A stretch of DNA of 9,763 nt. Source: Thermaceae bacterium (GTDB lineage: Bacteria; Deinococcota; Deinococci; Deinococcales; Marinithermaceae). Of this stretch, positions 1 to 7,411 are shown one piece after another; the first letter of the stretch is position 1, and every line of letters begins with the position of its first letter. The notes under the pieces were generated by a model. It was not told the DNA's origin, ran no database searches, and worked only from the letters and a program-made list of their open reading frames with translations. Made by a program: the position numbers and the translations under genes. Location: positions 1-9,763 of the forward strand of contig JALVWZ010000251.1 of NCBI GenBank assembly GCA_027023115.1, in the 5' to 3' direction.

Positions 1-1770
<1,770 letters not shown>

Positions 1771-1813
1771 CGGAAACCTCCTCCGCTATGCGGGAGATGC
1801 GAGCCGCAGAAGT

Positions 1814-2287
1814 TCAAGCGCTCTGCGCCGCCTGGCGCGACAGCTTGGCGCGGCAGGCGGGGCAGATCCCGTGGATCTCCAGATGGATCTCGTCGATGCG
1901 CCAGGCGGCCACTTCCTCGGCCTCGTCGTCGTAGAGGGCCTGCGGCTTGATCTCGTCCAGCGGCCCCTTTACGCCTACGTCCACCATCCGCCCGCAGATC
2001 TTGCAGACCAGGTGATGGTGCGGCCGGGTGTTGACGTCATAACGGGTGTGGCCATCGGGCCCCACGAAACGGGCTATCACGCCGGCGTCGCTCAGCTTGG
2101 CCAGGTTCTGGTAGAGGGTGGCGATCGAAAGCGGCGTGCCCCGCTCGCGCAGCGCCTCCAGCATCTCCTCGGGGGTGTAGTGCCGGTGGGTTTCGTGCAG
2201 CAGTTCGAGAATCAGGCAGCGTGCCGCGGTGGCCCGCAGGTGCTTGTTCTCTATTAGTTTGGTTAGTTCTTCGATCTTGCAAGCCAT
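1814..2287 (-). CDS. perR: Fur-family, PerR-type peroxide-sensing repressor
   Basis: DNA-binding metalloregulator of 157 residues. The winged helix includes recognition segment LSIATLYQNLAKL at 53-65. Two CxxC pairs for a structural zinc are present (Cys95/98 in CKICG, Cys142/145 in CPAC). The regulatory metal site of Bacillus PerR (His37, Asp85, His91, His93, Asp104) lines up, one residue earlier, with His36, Asp84, His90, His92 and Asp103. Asp103 is notable because PerR has Asp where Fur has Glu. PerR senses H2O2 by metal-catalysed oxidation of these histidines. The neighbours fit: ferritin-like gene upstream, katG downstream. The ATG at 2287 is preferred over an in-frame ATG at 2299 because neither has a ribosome binding site and CATAAT lies 10 bases before 2287, as for leaderless genes. 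Fur or Zur identity is possible but less likely. Confidence 0.88.
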   Translation of the reverse strand: MACKIEELTKLIENKHLRATAARCLILELLHETHRHYTPEEMLEALRERGTPLSIATLYQNLAKLSDAGVIARFVGPDGHTRYDVNTRPHHHLVCKICGRMVDVGVKGPLDEIKPQALYDDEAEEVAAWRIDEIHLEIHGICPACRAKLSRQAAQSA

Positions 2288-2304
2288 AAACACACCCATT
2301 ATGA
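2288..2304 (-). promoter_or_regulatory. Possible leaderless promoter and autoregulatory site of perR
   Basis: On the minus strand CATAAT (5 of 6 to TATAAT) lies 10 bases before the ATG at 2287 and directly after the terminator T-rich tail. The 17 bases here match the ferritin operator core at 11 of 17 positions, weaker than the katG site. A -35 box would fall inside the terminator hairpin (TTCACC at 18-base spacing is a poor match). Tentative. Confidence 0.35.
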
Positions 2305-2305
2305 C

Positions 2306-2333
2306 AAAAGAGGGGGCTTTTGGTGAAGCCCCC
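2306..2333 (-). terminator. Intrinsic terminator after the ferritin-like gene
   Basis: An 8-bp perfect stem (GGGGGCTT at 2312-2319, AAGCCCCC at 2326-2333) with a 6-base loop is followed on the minus strand by TCTTTTGT. It begins about 18 bases after the ferritin stop codon and ends just before perR, so it separates the two units. Confidence 0.85.
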
Positions 2334-2351
2334 TATACTCGCGCGAAGAAT

Positions 2352-2777
2352 TTACTCGGGAAAGCCTTCGAGCATCTTCGCTACCTCTTCCTTGTGGTGG
2401 GTTTCGTCCACGATCATCTCGTGAATCTGGGCCACCAGCGCCAGCTCGCCCAGCTCTTCGGCCTGGGCCATGCGGACCGCGTAACGCTCGATGGTCTCGG
2501 TTTCGGCGGCCAGGACGGCCTCGAGCATGGTGCGGGCGCTGGTCGCCTGGGGCACCGGAGCCGGTTCTACCGTGGGCACGCCGCCCAGCGCCGCGATCTT
2601 GTCAGCCAGCATCTGGGCGTGCTTCAGCTCGTCGGCGGCTTCCTCCAGGAAGAAGTCGCGCAACTGCGGCCGGAAGGGGCCGGTCACTTCGGCGGCGTAG
2701 GCGGTGTAGGCGATAACCGCCTGGTACTCGTGGGCCAGGTCCTGATTGAGTCCGTTGATAAGGTCTTGCTTGGTCAT
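2352..2777 (-). CDS. Ferritin-like di-iron protein
   Basis: A 141-residue four-helix-bundle protein of the ferritin/bacterioferritin/Dps-like superfamily, which typically oxidises Fe2+ with O2 or H2O2 and may store iron. Di-iron ligands are visible: Glu17 (LAHEYQAVIAY), the first ExxH at Glu50-His53 in EEAADELKHAQ, a Glu at about 94-97 (ETETIERY) and the second ExxH at Glu125-His128 (VDETHHKEE). The linker PTVEPAPVPQA (68-78) is typical of small single-domain members. There is no signal peptide, so it is cytoplasmic. The frame could extend upstream to 2834, but the ATG at 2777 is chosen because GAGGTGA lies 5 bases before it and a sigma-A promoter places the transcript start near 2790. Expression is probably repressed by the PerR-type protein. 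Exact subfamily (iron store, peroxide detoxifier or rubrerythrin relative lacking rubredoxin) is not resolved. Confidence 0.88.
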   Translation of the reverse strand: MTKQDLINGLNQDLAHEYQAVIAYTAYAAEVTGPFRPQLRDFFLEEAADELKHAQMLADKIAALGGVPTVEPAPVPQATSARTMLEAVLAAETETIERYAVRMAQAEELGELALVAQIHEMIVDETHHKEEVAKMLEGFPE

Positions 2778-2782
2778 CTCGT

Positions 2783-2789
2783 TCACCTC
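2783..2789 (-). promoter_or_regulatory. Ribosome binding site of the ferritin-like gene
   Basis: Minus strand GAGGTGA, 5 bases before the ATG at 2777. It decides the start against upstream in-frame ATGs. Confidence 0.75.
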
Positions 2790-2790
2790 A

Positions 2791-2819
2791 AATATAATCA
2801 TAACGGTTATGTTTATATT
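2791..2819. promoter_or_regulatory. 29-bp inverted-repeat operator (candidate PerR box)
   Basis: Two 14-base arms around one central base pair at 13 of 14 positions; the core is CATAACCGTTATG. It fills the spacer and covers the -10 box, the usual place for a repressor. The odd-centred, AT-rich symmetry is that of Fur/PerR boxes (7-1-7 type), although it is not the exact Bacillus PerR consensus. A related core is found before katG. Confidence 0.75.
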
Positions 2820-2825
2820 TGTCAA
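2797..2825 (-). promoter_or_regulatory. Sigma-A promoter of the ferritin-like gene
   Basis: The -35 box TTGACA (2820-2825) is perfect, the spacer is 17 bases, and the -10 box TATGAT (2797-2802) matches 5 of 6. The start of transcription would be about 2790, giving a leader of roughly 13 bases. Confidence 0.9.
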
Positions 2826-3119
2826 GCCCAACAACCCCTTCTAAGGCACGGCCTCCGCTACCTGTAGAACTCGAATACGTTATTCACCCTCGCCGCCACG
2901 TGCATCTTCCCTCGTCACCCTGGCTAAAGCTGAGGTCCAGGACCGTTACAAAAGTCGCGTTTGGGGCTTTGCGTCGTCACCATTGTTCTTACGACACGCG
3001 CGAGCGACGGAGACTGCTCCGGTCCGGATTCCAGCTCGCGCAAGCAATTAGGCTCTCTTGGCTGATATGACGAAGCAGCAGCAAGTGGCCTGCGGCTCGT
3101 GTGCGCGTTTTCGTCGTTG
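2826..3119. other. Intergenic stretch, no gene seen
   Basis: This lies upstream of the ferritin promoter. No reading frame with a credible start or family resemblance, no tRNA and no strong hairpin were found. Composition is mixed, unlike the coding DNA to either side. It may hold decayed sequence. A short 7-base-type repeat begins near 3084. Confidence 0.5.
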
Positions 3120-3141
3120 GGGCGGACCAATGTGTCCGCCC
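3120..3141. repeat. REP-like hairpin, 8-bp stem
   Basis: GGGCGGAC and GTCCGCCC are separated by a 6-base loop. It resembles the small palindromes scattered by REP-associated transposases, one of which is encoded at 6870-7397. No T tract follows, and no gene ends nearby, so it is not a terminator. Confidence 0.6.
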
Positions 3142-3146
3142 TGCGG

Positions 3147-3217
3147 GTACGTGGTGCGTAGTACGTGGTGCGTGGTGATGAAATGGCCAGTGGTTCGTGG
3201 CCTGTGGCCTGTAGAAG
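3147..3217. repeat. Degenerate 7-base tandem arrays
   Basis: Units run GTACGTG GTGCGTA, then GTACGTG GTGCGTG, breaking off at about 3180 and resuming at 3190 as GTGGTTC GTGGCCT, then GTGGCCT GTAGAAG. The period is exactly seven and each unit begins GT. Two flavours (ACG/GCG and GGC/AGC) sit side by side. Confidence 0.7.
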
Positions 3218-3246
3218 CACCATGTTCAGTTTTCGGCTCTTAGCCG

Positions 3247-3275
3247 GTAGGGGAAGGTTTCAAACCTTCCCCTAC
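3247..3275. repeat. 29-bp perfect palindrome, REP-like
   Basis: Fourteen-base arms (GTAGGGGAAGGTTT and its complement) around one central C, with no mismatch. Its ends (GTAGGGG and CCCCTAC) are the same as in the palindrome inside the transposase gene at 7128-7161, which suggests one repeat family with variable middles. Confidence 0.75.
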
Positions 3276-3320
3276 GTTCCAGCATTGCGCGTCAGCGACA
3301 ACAGAACATCGGCTTCTCTT

Positions 3321-3373
3321 CCGGCATGGGCCCCGGATCTCGGCCGCCAGGGACGGCCTCGTCCAGGGAATCG
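3321..3373 (+). repeat. Dispersed repeat A, copy 1
   Basis: About 53 bases beginning CCGGCATGGGCCCCGG and ending GGGAATCG. An inverted, diverged copy is at 8179-8229; the two agree over both ends and differ mainly in the middle. Similarity also extends weakly about 20 bases beyond the CCGG end. Confidence 0.75.
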
Positions 3374-3382
3374 AGAAAACCA

Positions 3383-3443
3383 GCTTGTGGCCTGTAGCTT
3401 GTGGCTTGTAGTTACGTTTCGTCGCTTGTGGTTCGTGGTTTCA
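3383..3443. repeat. Degenerate 7-base tandem array
   Basis: Units GTGGCCT GTAGCTT, then GTGGCTT GTAGTTA, decaying into GTCGCTT, GTGGTTC and similar. Same family as the arrays at 3190 and 3532 and in the rRNA spacer at 9562-9638. Confidence 0.7.
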
Positions 3444-3481
3444 AGACGACTCGATGCCTGCGACTCGCGGTTTGTAACAAA

Positions 3482-3530
3482 GCAAATCTCCCTCCCCTTC
3501 GGGGAGGGCCGGGGTGGGGGTTTTGGAAAG
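3482..3530 (+). repeat. Dispersed repeat B, copy 1
   Basis: About 49 bases with a CTCCCTCCCC...GGGGAGGG hairpin followed by a G-rich run and TTTTGGAAAG. An inverted copy is at 8303-8349 and a shorter copy in the same orientation at 8399-8440. Confidence 0.75.
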
Positions 3531-3531
3531 C

Positions 3532-3561
3532 GGCTCGTGGCCTGTAGCTCGTAGCTTGTGG
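3532..3561. repeat. Degenerate 7-base tandem array
   Basis: Four units in a row: CTCGTGG, CCTGTAG, CTCGTAG and CTTGTGG. It directly follows repeat B copy 1. Confidence 0.65.
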
Positions 3562-3573
3562 AAAACCCCGTAA

Positions 3574-3594
3574 CGCGCCAACGCACATGGCGCG
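3574..3594. repeat. Hairpin with 7-bp stem
   Basis: CGCGCCA and TGGCGCG flank a 7-base loop. No T tract follows. Probably another mobile palindrome in the repeat-rich gap. Confidence 0.45.
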
Positions 3595-3611
3595 CTCGAT
3601 TCGGGCTGATT

Positions 3612-3718
3612 ACCACGCACTACGTACTACGTACCAAGTACCACGCACTACGTACAGTTCACTTACCCACCTCCCACTTCCTACCTCCTACTACCTACTA
3701 CGCACCGCCCACTCCCGG
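3612..3718. repeat. Degenerate 7-base tandem array, opposite orientation
   Basis: Units such as CCACGCA, CTACGTA, CTACGTA, CCAAGTA, CCACGCA and CTACGTA, then a drifting tail of ACTTCCT, ACCTCCT and ACTACCT units. It is the reverse complement type of the 3147-3180 array and the longest of its kind in the window. Confidence 0.7.
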
Positions 3719-3749
3719 ACTCTATGAACAACGTATTGGGAAGTTGCAT

Positions 3750-4208
3750 CTACCGCAGCGAGATGCCCGCTCTAAAGCCCAGATATGGATTGGTGCCCAG
3801 CGGTGCAAAGGTGAAGCGCTGGCCCAGCTGCAACTCGGCGAAAACGCCCAGGCTTGGCACCTGCGAGTTATACAACTGAAGGCCCAGCATGGCGTGGCCG
3901 TTCACCTCCGGGTTAGGCCGCAGCAGGCTGGCGGTGCCGCCAGCGCCGGCGTAATATGAGCTGCCCATGCCGCTCGCGCCGTCGCTGAAAATCTCACCGC
4001 CGGCGAGGACCAAGTCTAGCGAGAGCGCCACCGAGGGCGACTCGCCCGCTGTCTCGCCGGGCAGCAGCCCCACGCTCATGCGCCAGCCTTCGACCGTCAC
4101 GAACTGAATGCCGAATACCTCCGGATAGCCGCCGTACAGCCCGGCTCCCCCCGCCGCCAAAACAGCGCTCCCGAGCCACAGCACCGCGTAAGCCAGCCAT
4201 TTCTTCAT
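3750..4208 (-). CDS. Small exported protein, possibly beta-rich
   Basis: I do not recognise the family of this 152-residue protein. It starts with a clear signal peptide: MKKW, a hydrophobic core LAYAVLWLGSAVLAAG, and likely cleavage near residue 18-20. The mature part is rich in Gly, Ser and aromatic residues, with alternating polar/apolar stretches (for example ASLLRPNPEVNGHAMLGLQL and VPSLGVFAELQLGQRFTF), as in small outer-membrane or periplasmic beta-proteins. No cysteines follow the signal, so it is not a lipoprotein. A weak GAGG lies about 10 bases before the ATG. It lies 65 bases downstream of the MATE gene on the same strand, so it could be the last gene of that operon or stand alone. 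Its upstream half is GC-rich like the neighbours, so it is probably native. Confidence 0.65.
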   Translation of the reverse strand: MKKWLAYAVLWLGSAVLAAGGAGLYGGYPEVFGIQFVTVEGWRMSVGLLPGETAGESPSVALSLDLVLAGGEIFSDGASGMGSSYYAGAGGTASLLRPNPEVNGHAMLGLQLYNSQVPSLGVFAELQLGQRFTFAPLGTNPYLGFRAGISLR

Positions 4209-4273
4209 CAGCTATCCTCGCTCTCAAGCGGCATTCTATCGCGCCGCCCGGCCGCCCGTGTTAAGAGCCGGTC

Positions 4274-5554
4274 CTAAAGCAAGCGCAGTTTTACGTAAGC
4301 CCAGCCCAGCGTCACGGCGCGCACGACGTTTATCAGGATCATGCCCCACCACACGCCGGCCAGCCCCCAGCCAAAGGGCACAACCAGCAACATCTCGAGC
4401 GCGCCCGCCAGCGCCGCCGCCAGCATGGCCGCCGCCAAAAAGCGGAAGCGTTCGGCGGCCATGAAGATGCCGTCCCAAACGAAAACCAGCGCGTTCAACG
4501 GTTGCGCCGCCCAGAGCAGCGGCCAGATGCCCCAAAGCGCGGCCAGCACTGCCGCGTCGTCCGTGAAAACCAGCGGGATCCAGGCCCGCCCGGCTAGCAG
4601 CAGCGCGGCGATGAAAAACCCCACCAAGAGCCCCCAAAAGAGCAGCCGGTCGGCAACCTGCCGCACCCGCCCGGGGTTCTCGCCGCGGTAGCGGGCCACC
4701 AGCGCCTGCGCCGCTATCGCCAGCGCGTCCACGGTCATGGCGATGAAGAACCAGATCTGCCAGGCCACCTGGTGCGCCGCCACCGCCACCGTGCCTACCC
4801 GCGCCGCCACCGCCGCCGCCAGGGTAATCGCCGCCACCAGGCTGAAGGTGCGTACCAGCATCTCGCCGCCGACCCGTAAGAACGGCAGCAGCGGCTGCGG
4901 TCCCGGCCAGGGGCGCACCGCCCCCAACCGCCGCAGGTTGAGGTAGAACCAGACCGCGCCCGCGCTCTGCGCCAGCACGCTGGCCAGCGCCGCGCCCAAG
5001 AGGCCCATTCCCAGCGGAAAGATGAAGAGGTAGTCGAGCACCACGTTGGCCCCGTTGACCCAAAAAGCGACCCAAAAGGGGGTGCGGGTGTCCTGCAGCC
5101 CGCGGTAGACGCCGTGGGCGGCCATCAGCCAGAGAATGGCCAGACCGGCCAGCGCCCGCAGCCGTAAATACCCCAGCGCCAGCGGGTAGACCGCGCCGCG
5201 CGCGCCCATCAACCGCACCAGCCAGGGAGTGAGCAGCTCGAGCGTCACCGTGGCCATCACCCCCAGCAAGAGCGCCAGCCAGAGCGCGTACCCTGCCTGC
5301 TCCATGGCCGCCTCCCGCCCCGCCTCCCCCAGCGAACGCGCTACCCGTGGCGTGGTGGCGTAGGAGAGGAAGTTGAAGACCACGAAGAACAGCCCCAAAA
5401 GCGCGGTGGTAATCCCCAGCGCCGCCAGCGGCTCCGCCCCCAAACGGCCCACGAAGGCGGTGTCGGTCATGCTCACCAGCGGCTCCACCGCCAGCGCCCC
5501 CAAAGCCGGCAGGGCAAGGCGTACGATCTCGCGGTCGAGTGCGGAAAGGCGCAT
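4274..5554 (-). CDS. MATE family efflux pump, DinF type
   Basis: Cytoplasmic-membrane multidrug and toxin extrusion transporter of 426 residues with about twelve hydrophobic helices in two halves, driven by Na+ or H+. Family signatures: SMTDTAFVGRLGAEPLAALGI at 28-48 with the conserved Asp31, GVYRGLQDTRTPFW at 148-161, and NGANVVLDYLFIF at 167-179, all typical of the DinF branch. Substrate cannot be inferred. The reading frame is open upstream to 5647, but the ATG at 5554 is chosen because it aligns with the family N-terminus and overlaps the upstream gene's TGA by one base (TGATG). A GGAGGAAG lies about 10 bases before it. It is the third gene of an ispE operon, so it is probably translationally coupled. 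Confidence 0.93.
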   Translation of the reverse strand: MRLSALDREIVRLALPALGALAVEPLVSMTDTAFVGRLGAEPLAALGITTALLGLFFVVFNFLSYATTPRVARSLGEAGREAAMEQAGYALWLALLLGVMATVTLELLTPWLVRLMGARGAVYPLALGYLRLRALAGLAILWLMAAHGVYRGLQDTRTPFWVAFWVNGANVVLDYLFIFPLGMGLLGAALASVLAQSAGAVWFYLNLRRLGAVRPWPGPQPLLPFLRVGGEMLVRTFSLVAAITLAAAVAARVGTVAVAAHQVAWQIWFFIAMTVDALAIAAQALVARYRGENPGRVRQVADRLLFWGLLVGFFIAALLLAGRAWIPLVFTDDAAVLAALWGIWPLLWAAQPLNALVFVWDGIFMAAERFRFLAAAMLAAALAGALEMLLVVPFGWGLAGVWWGMILINVVRAVTLGWAYVKLRLL

Positions 5555-5949
5555 CAAGCCGGTTCTTCCTCCAAGTCGAATATCTCGGGGTGGGCCCTCA
5601 GGACCTCTTCGGCGGCCGTCGCCAGTCGCTCGAAGCTGCTCCGCCAAACCGCCCCGGCGAATAGCCCCCTCAGCCCCCGGCGCGTCTTCAGAAAGACCAG
5701 GAACCGCCCCGGCTCACCGCTGACCGCGCCGCAGCCCATCCAAAAACGCCGGCCCTCGAAACGCAGCTCCAACCGCCAGCCCCAGTCTTCCGCCGCCGCC
5801 TCGCTGGTCTCGAGGCCCAGTTTCGCTAACTCCTGCTTCACGTAAAGGCAAAGCCCGCGCCCGCCCAGCCCTGGGTTAACCAGCTCGGCTTCGTCGGCCT
5901 CGGGAGCGAACGCGCTCGAGTTGAACGACCAGACGCGCTCCAGGCTCAC
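5554..5949 (-). CDS. Conserved hypothetical protein
   Basis: A 131-residue soluble protein without signal peptide or membrane segment. Its layout, with an opening WSFNSSAF, then LVNPGLGGRGLCLYVKQEL, then EDWGWRLEL, recalls a widespread uncharacterised family with NPG...G+.L..+L...L and EDWGW motifs. I cannot assign a function. The acidic tail ends DLEEEPA. The start is taken as GTG at 5949, which overlaps the ispE stop by four bases (GTGA); a longer frame to ATG 6027 would run deep inside ispE and adds only low-complexity residues that read as ispE shadow. It overlaps the MATE start by one base, so the three genes form a coupled operon. Confidence 0.75.
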   Translation of the reverse strand: MSLERVWSFNSSAFAPEADEAELVNPGLGGRGLCLYVKQELAKLGLETSEAAAEDWGWRLELRFEGRRFWMGCGAVSGEPGRFLVFLKTRRGLRGLFAGAVWRSSFERLATAAEEVLRAHPEIFDLEEEPA

Positions 5950-6797
5950 CCGCCCGCCCCCGCGCTGGTGGATACCGCCTTTGTGAAAAAACCGGGGTAG
6001 CGCCGCGCCAGCACGTCCGCGTACCACTCGGCCTTGGCCCGGCTCTCGACCGGAGCAAAGAGGGTGCTGCCGCTGCCGCTCATCAGCACGCCCTCCAGGC
6101 CGTGGCCCTCGAGCAGTTTTTTCAGGTCGGCCAGCGGCGGGTAGGCAAAAAACACGGCCCGCTCAAGGTCGTTGTGCCACGGCGGAACCTCGCCCAGCCG
6201 AAGAGCCCGCAAAATGGCCTCCGTGTCCAGGTCGGGGCCAAAGTCGCTTTCCTCGAGGGCGGCGTAGGCCCCGGCGGTGGGCACCTCGAAGGGCGGTTTG
6301 ACCAAAACGAAATGCGCCTCCAGCGGCTCCAAGAAAGTAAGCTCCTCGCCCACGCCGCGCGCTTCGGCCAGTCCGCCGCGCAGCAAGAAGGGCACGTCCG
6401 CCCCGAGCCGCAACGCCAGCTCCGCCAGGTCCACCGCCGCCGGGTAGAGCCGGGCCAGGCCCCGCAGTACCGCCGCCGCGTCCGCCGATCCGCCCCCCAG
6501 CCCCGCTCCGGCGGGGATCTGCTTGACCAAACGAACCTCCACTCCGCCGTCCACTCCCACGGCCTCGAGGTAGAGCTCCGCCGCCCGCCAGGCCAGGTTT
6601 TCCCGTCCCGCCGGTGCCTCCACCGGTCCGCCCACCCGCAGCCCTACTCCCTCATCCCGCGGAACCAGCAACACCTCGTCGCAAAAATCGGTCGTCGCCA
6701 ACAGCGTTTGCAGTTCGTGGTAACCGCCCGCCCGCCGGCCGCGCACCGCCAGGCCCAGGTTTAGCTTGGCGCACGCCCGCTCCAAAATAGCGCTCAT
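5946..6797 (-). CDS. ispE: 4-diphosphocytidyl-2-C-methyl-D-erythritol kinase
   Basis: GHMP-family kinase of the MEP (non-mevalonate) isoprenoid pathway. It phosphorylates CDP-methylerythritol at the 2-hydroxyl with ATP in the cytoplasm. The length, 283 residues, equals the usual family length. The N-terminal ACAKLNLGL (8-16) contains the substrate-site Lys11; the glycine-rich ATP loop is PAGAGLGGGSADAAA at 95-109; catalytic Asp134 is in GADVPF; HND at 208-210 and the third GHMP motif MSGSGSTLF at 239-247 complete the set. Longer in-frame starts exist up to 6950, but ATG 6797 gives the standard N-terminus. No ribosome binding site is seen; a -10-like CATACT lies 7 bases before the ATG, fitting a leaderless message. 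It leads the operon with the hypothetical and MATE genes. Confidence 0.97.
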   Translation of the reverse strand: MSAILERACAKLNLGLAVRGRRAGGYHELQTLLATTDFCDEVLLVPRDEGVGLRVGGPVEAPAGRENLAWRAAELYLEAVGVDGGVEVRLVKQIPAGAGLGGGSADAAAVLRGLARLYPAAVDLAELALRLGADVPFLLRGGLAEARGVGEELTFLEPLEAHFVLVKPPFEVPTAGAYAALEESDFGPDLDTEAILRALRLGEVPPWHNDLERAVFFAYPPLADLKKLLEGHGLEGVLMSGSGSTLFAPVESRAKAEWYADVLARRYPGFFTKAVSTSAGAGG

Positions 6798-6804
6798 ATG
6801 AACC

Positions 6805-6834
6805 AGTATGGCACCCCCGGCGTGATATTGACCA
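6805..6834 (-). promoter_or_regulatory. Possible leaderless promoter of ispE
   Basis: On the minus strand, -35 TGGTCA (4 of 6) and -10 CATACT (4 of 6) are separated by 18 bases; the -10 ends 7 bases before the ATG at 6797. Moderate support only. Confidence 0.4.
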
Positions 6835-6854
6835 AGCATTACCAACTCCGCCTC

Positions 6855-6867
6855 TGCTTTAATGAAC
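6855..6867 (+). promoter_or_regulatory. 13-base direct repeat with -10 box, copy 1
   Basis: TGCTTTAATGAAC is identical to 7411-7423. Its TTTAAT lies 6 bases before the transposase ATG at 6870, matching a leaderless -10 box. No good -35 is visible. Confidence 0.5.
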
Positions 6868-6869
6868 CC

Positions 6870-7397
6870 ATGGCCGCCCGGCGCCCCCTCCGGATACTGG
6901 GGTACGACTACAAAACCCCCGGCGCCTACTTTATTACCATCGTCACCCACGAACGCCGCAATTTGTTCGGCCGGGTAGTAGACTACTCGGTCAAGCTATC
7001 AACAATGGGGGTCATCGCGCAGGAATTATGGCTGGAGATCCCTCGGCACTTTTCGCACGCCCGCTTGGATGCGTTCGTAATCATGCCGAACCACGTTCAC
7101 GGTCTAATCATATTGACCTGGTCCCCAGAGGTAGGGGCACGGCATGCCGTGCCCCTACCTCGCGCAGAAGCCTTCGGCAAACCCAGGCCCGGCTCGCTTC
7201 CAACAATCATCCGCTCCTACAAATCCGCCGTCACCCGCCGTATAAACCTGCTCAGGCAAACCCCCGGCAAACCCGTTCGGCAACGCAGCTATTGGGAATA
7301 TGTCGTTAGAAACGAAGCTGCGCTATCCCGCATTCGTGAATATATCGCCGCCAATCCCTACCGCTGGCCCCTGGACCCGCTTAACCCCCAGCGTTAG
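6870..7397 (+). CDS. REP-associated tyrosine transposase (RAYT)
   Basis: Single-strand DNA transposase of the Y1/HUH class (IS200-like), 175 residues. Such proteins act on short REP palindromes. Visible motifs: GYDYKTPGAYFITIVT at 11-26; the HUH metal site MPNHVHGLI at 72-80 with His75 and His77; the likely nucleophilic Tyr117 in IRSYKSAVTRRIN; and the conserved C-terminal YIAANPYRW at 158-166. The frame is complete and undamaged. The ATG at 6870 is preferred to ATG 6798 because family members begin near RRxxRxxGYDY and the upstream part looks non-native and abuts the ispE start. Codons 87-97 (EVGARHAVPLP) are written by a 34-bp perfect palindrome. A short hairpin with T4 overlaps the stop. 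It faces away from ispE and precedes the nitroreductase gene. Confidence 0.93.
   Translation: MAARRPLRILGYDYKTPGAYFITIVTHERRNLFGRVVDYSVKLSTMGVIAQELWLEIPRHFSHARLDAFVIMPNHVHGLIILTWSPEVGARHAVPLPRAEAFGKPRPGSLPTIIRSYKSAVTRRINLLRQTPGKPVRQRSYWEYVVRNEAALSRIREYIAANPYRWPLDPLNPQR
7128..7161. repeat. 34-bp perfect palindrome inside the transposase gene
   Basis: The left 17 bases (GAGGTAGGGGCACGGCA) are followed exactly by their complement with no spacer and no mismatch. It keeps the reading frame open and inserts EVGARHAVPLP between the HUH motif and the catalytic Tyr region. Its ends match those of the palindrome at 3247-3275. Confidence 0.95.
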
Positions 7398-7411
7398 GGC
7401 GCCTAACTTTT
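7393..7411 (+). terminator. Possible terminator of the transposase gene
   Basis: GTTAGG (7393-7398) and CCTAAC (7402-7407) form a 6-bp stem with a 3-base loop, followed by TTTT. The TAG stop lies in the left arm. The stem is short, so termination may be partial; it could also be a remnant of the element's end. Confidence 0.5.

Noticed and set aside
2288..2299. Alternative perR start at 2299
   Set aside because: It would begin right at the -10-like CATAAT, and the PerR residue numbering fits the 2287 start exactly; it cannot be fully excluded.
2352..2834. 160-residue version of the ferritin-like protein
   Set aside because: The first 19 codons would lie over the promoter and operator; the ribosome binding site points to 2777.
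2924..3616. Several open frames over the repeat-rich gap, on both strands
   Set aside because: They are translations of the 7-base arrays and palindromes (strings like TTYYAPRT or SYELQATS), without ribosome binding sites or family resemblance.
3147..3718. CRISPR array
   Set aside because: The repeats are 7-base degenerate tandem units without spacers, and no cas gene is present.
4236..5075. 279-residue minus-strand open frame
   Set aside because: Out-of-frame reading of the MATE gene, consisting mostly of Gly, Ala and Arg.
5555..5647. Longer MATE protein starting at 5647
   Set aside because: The extra 31 residues are Arg/Gly-rich, read through the upstream gene, and are absent from the family; the TGATG overlap at 5554 is a better start.
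6102..6764. 220-residue plus-strand open frame
   Set aside because: Antisense shadow of ispE, which has all GHMP kinase motifs.
6798..6950. Longer IspE starting at 6950, and longer transposase starting at 6798
   Set aside because: Both extensions run into the opposite gene's start region and go beyond the usual family N-termini.
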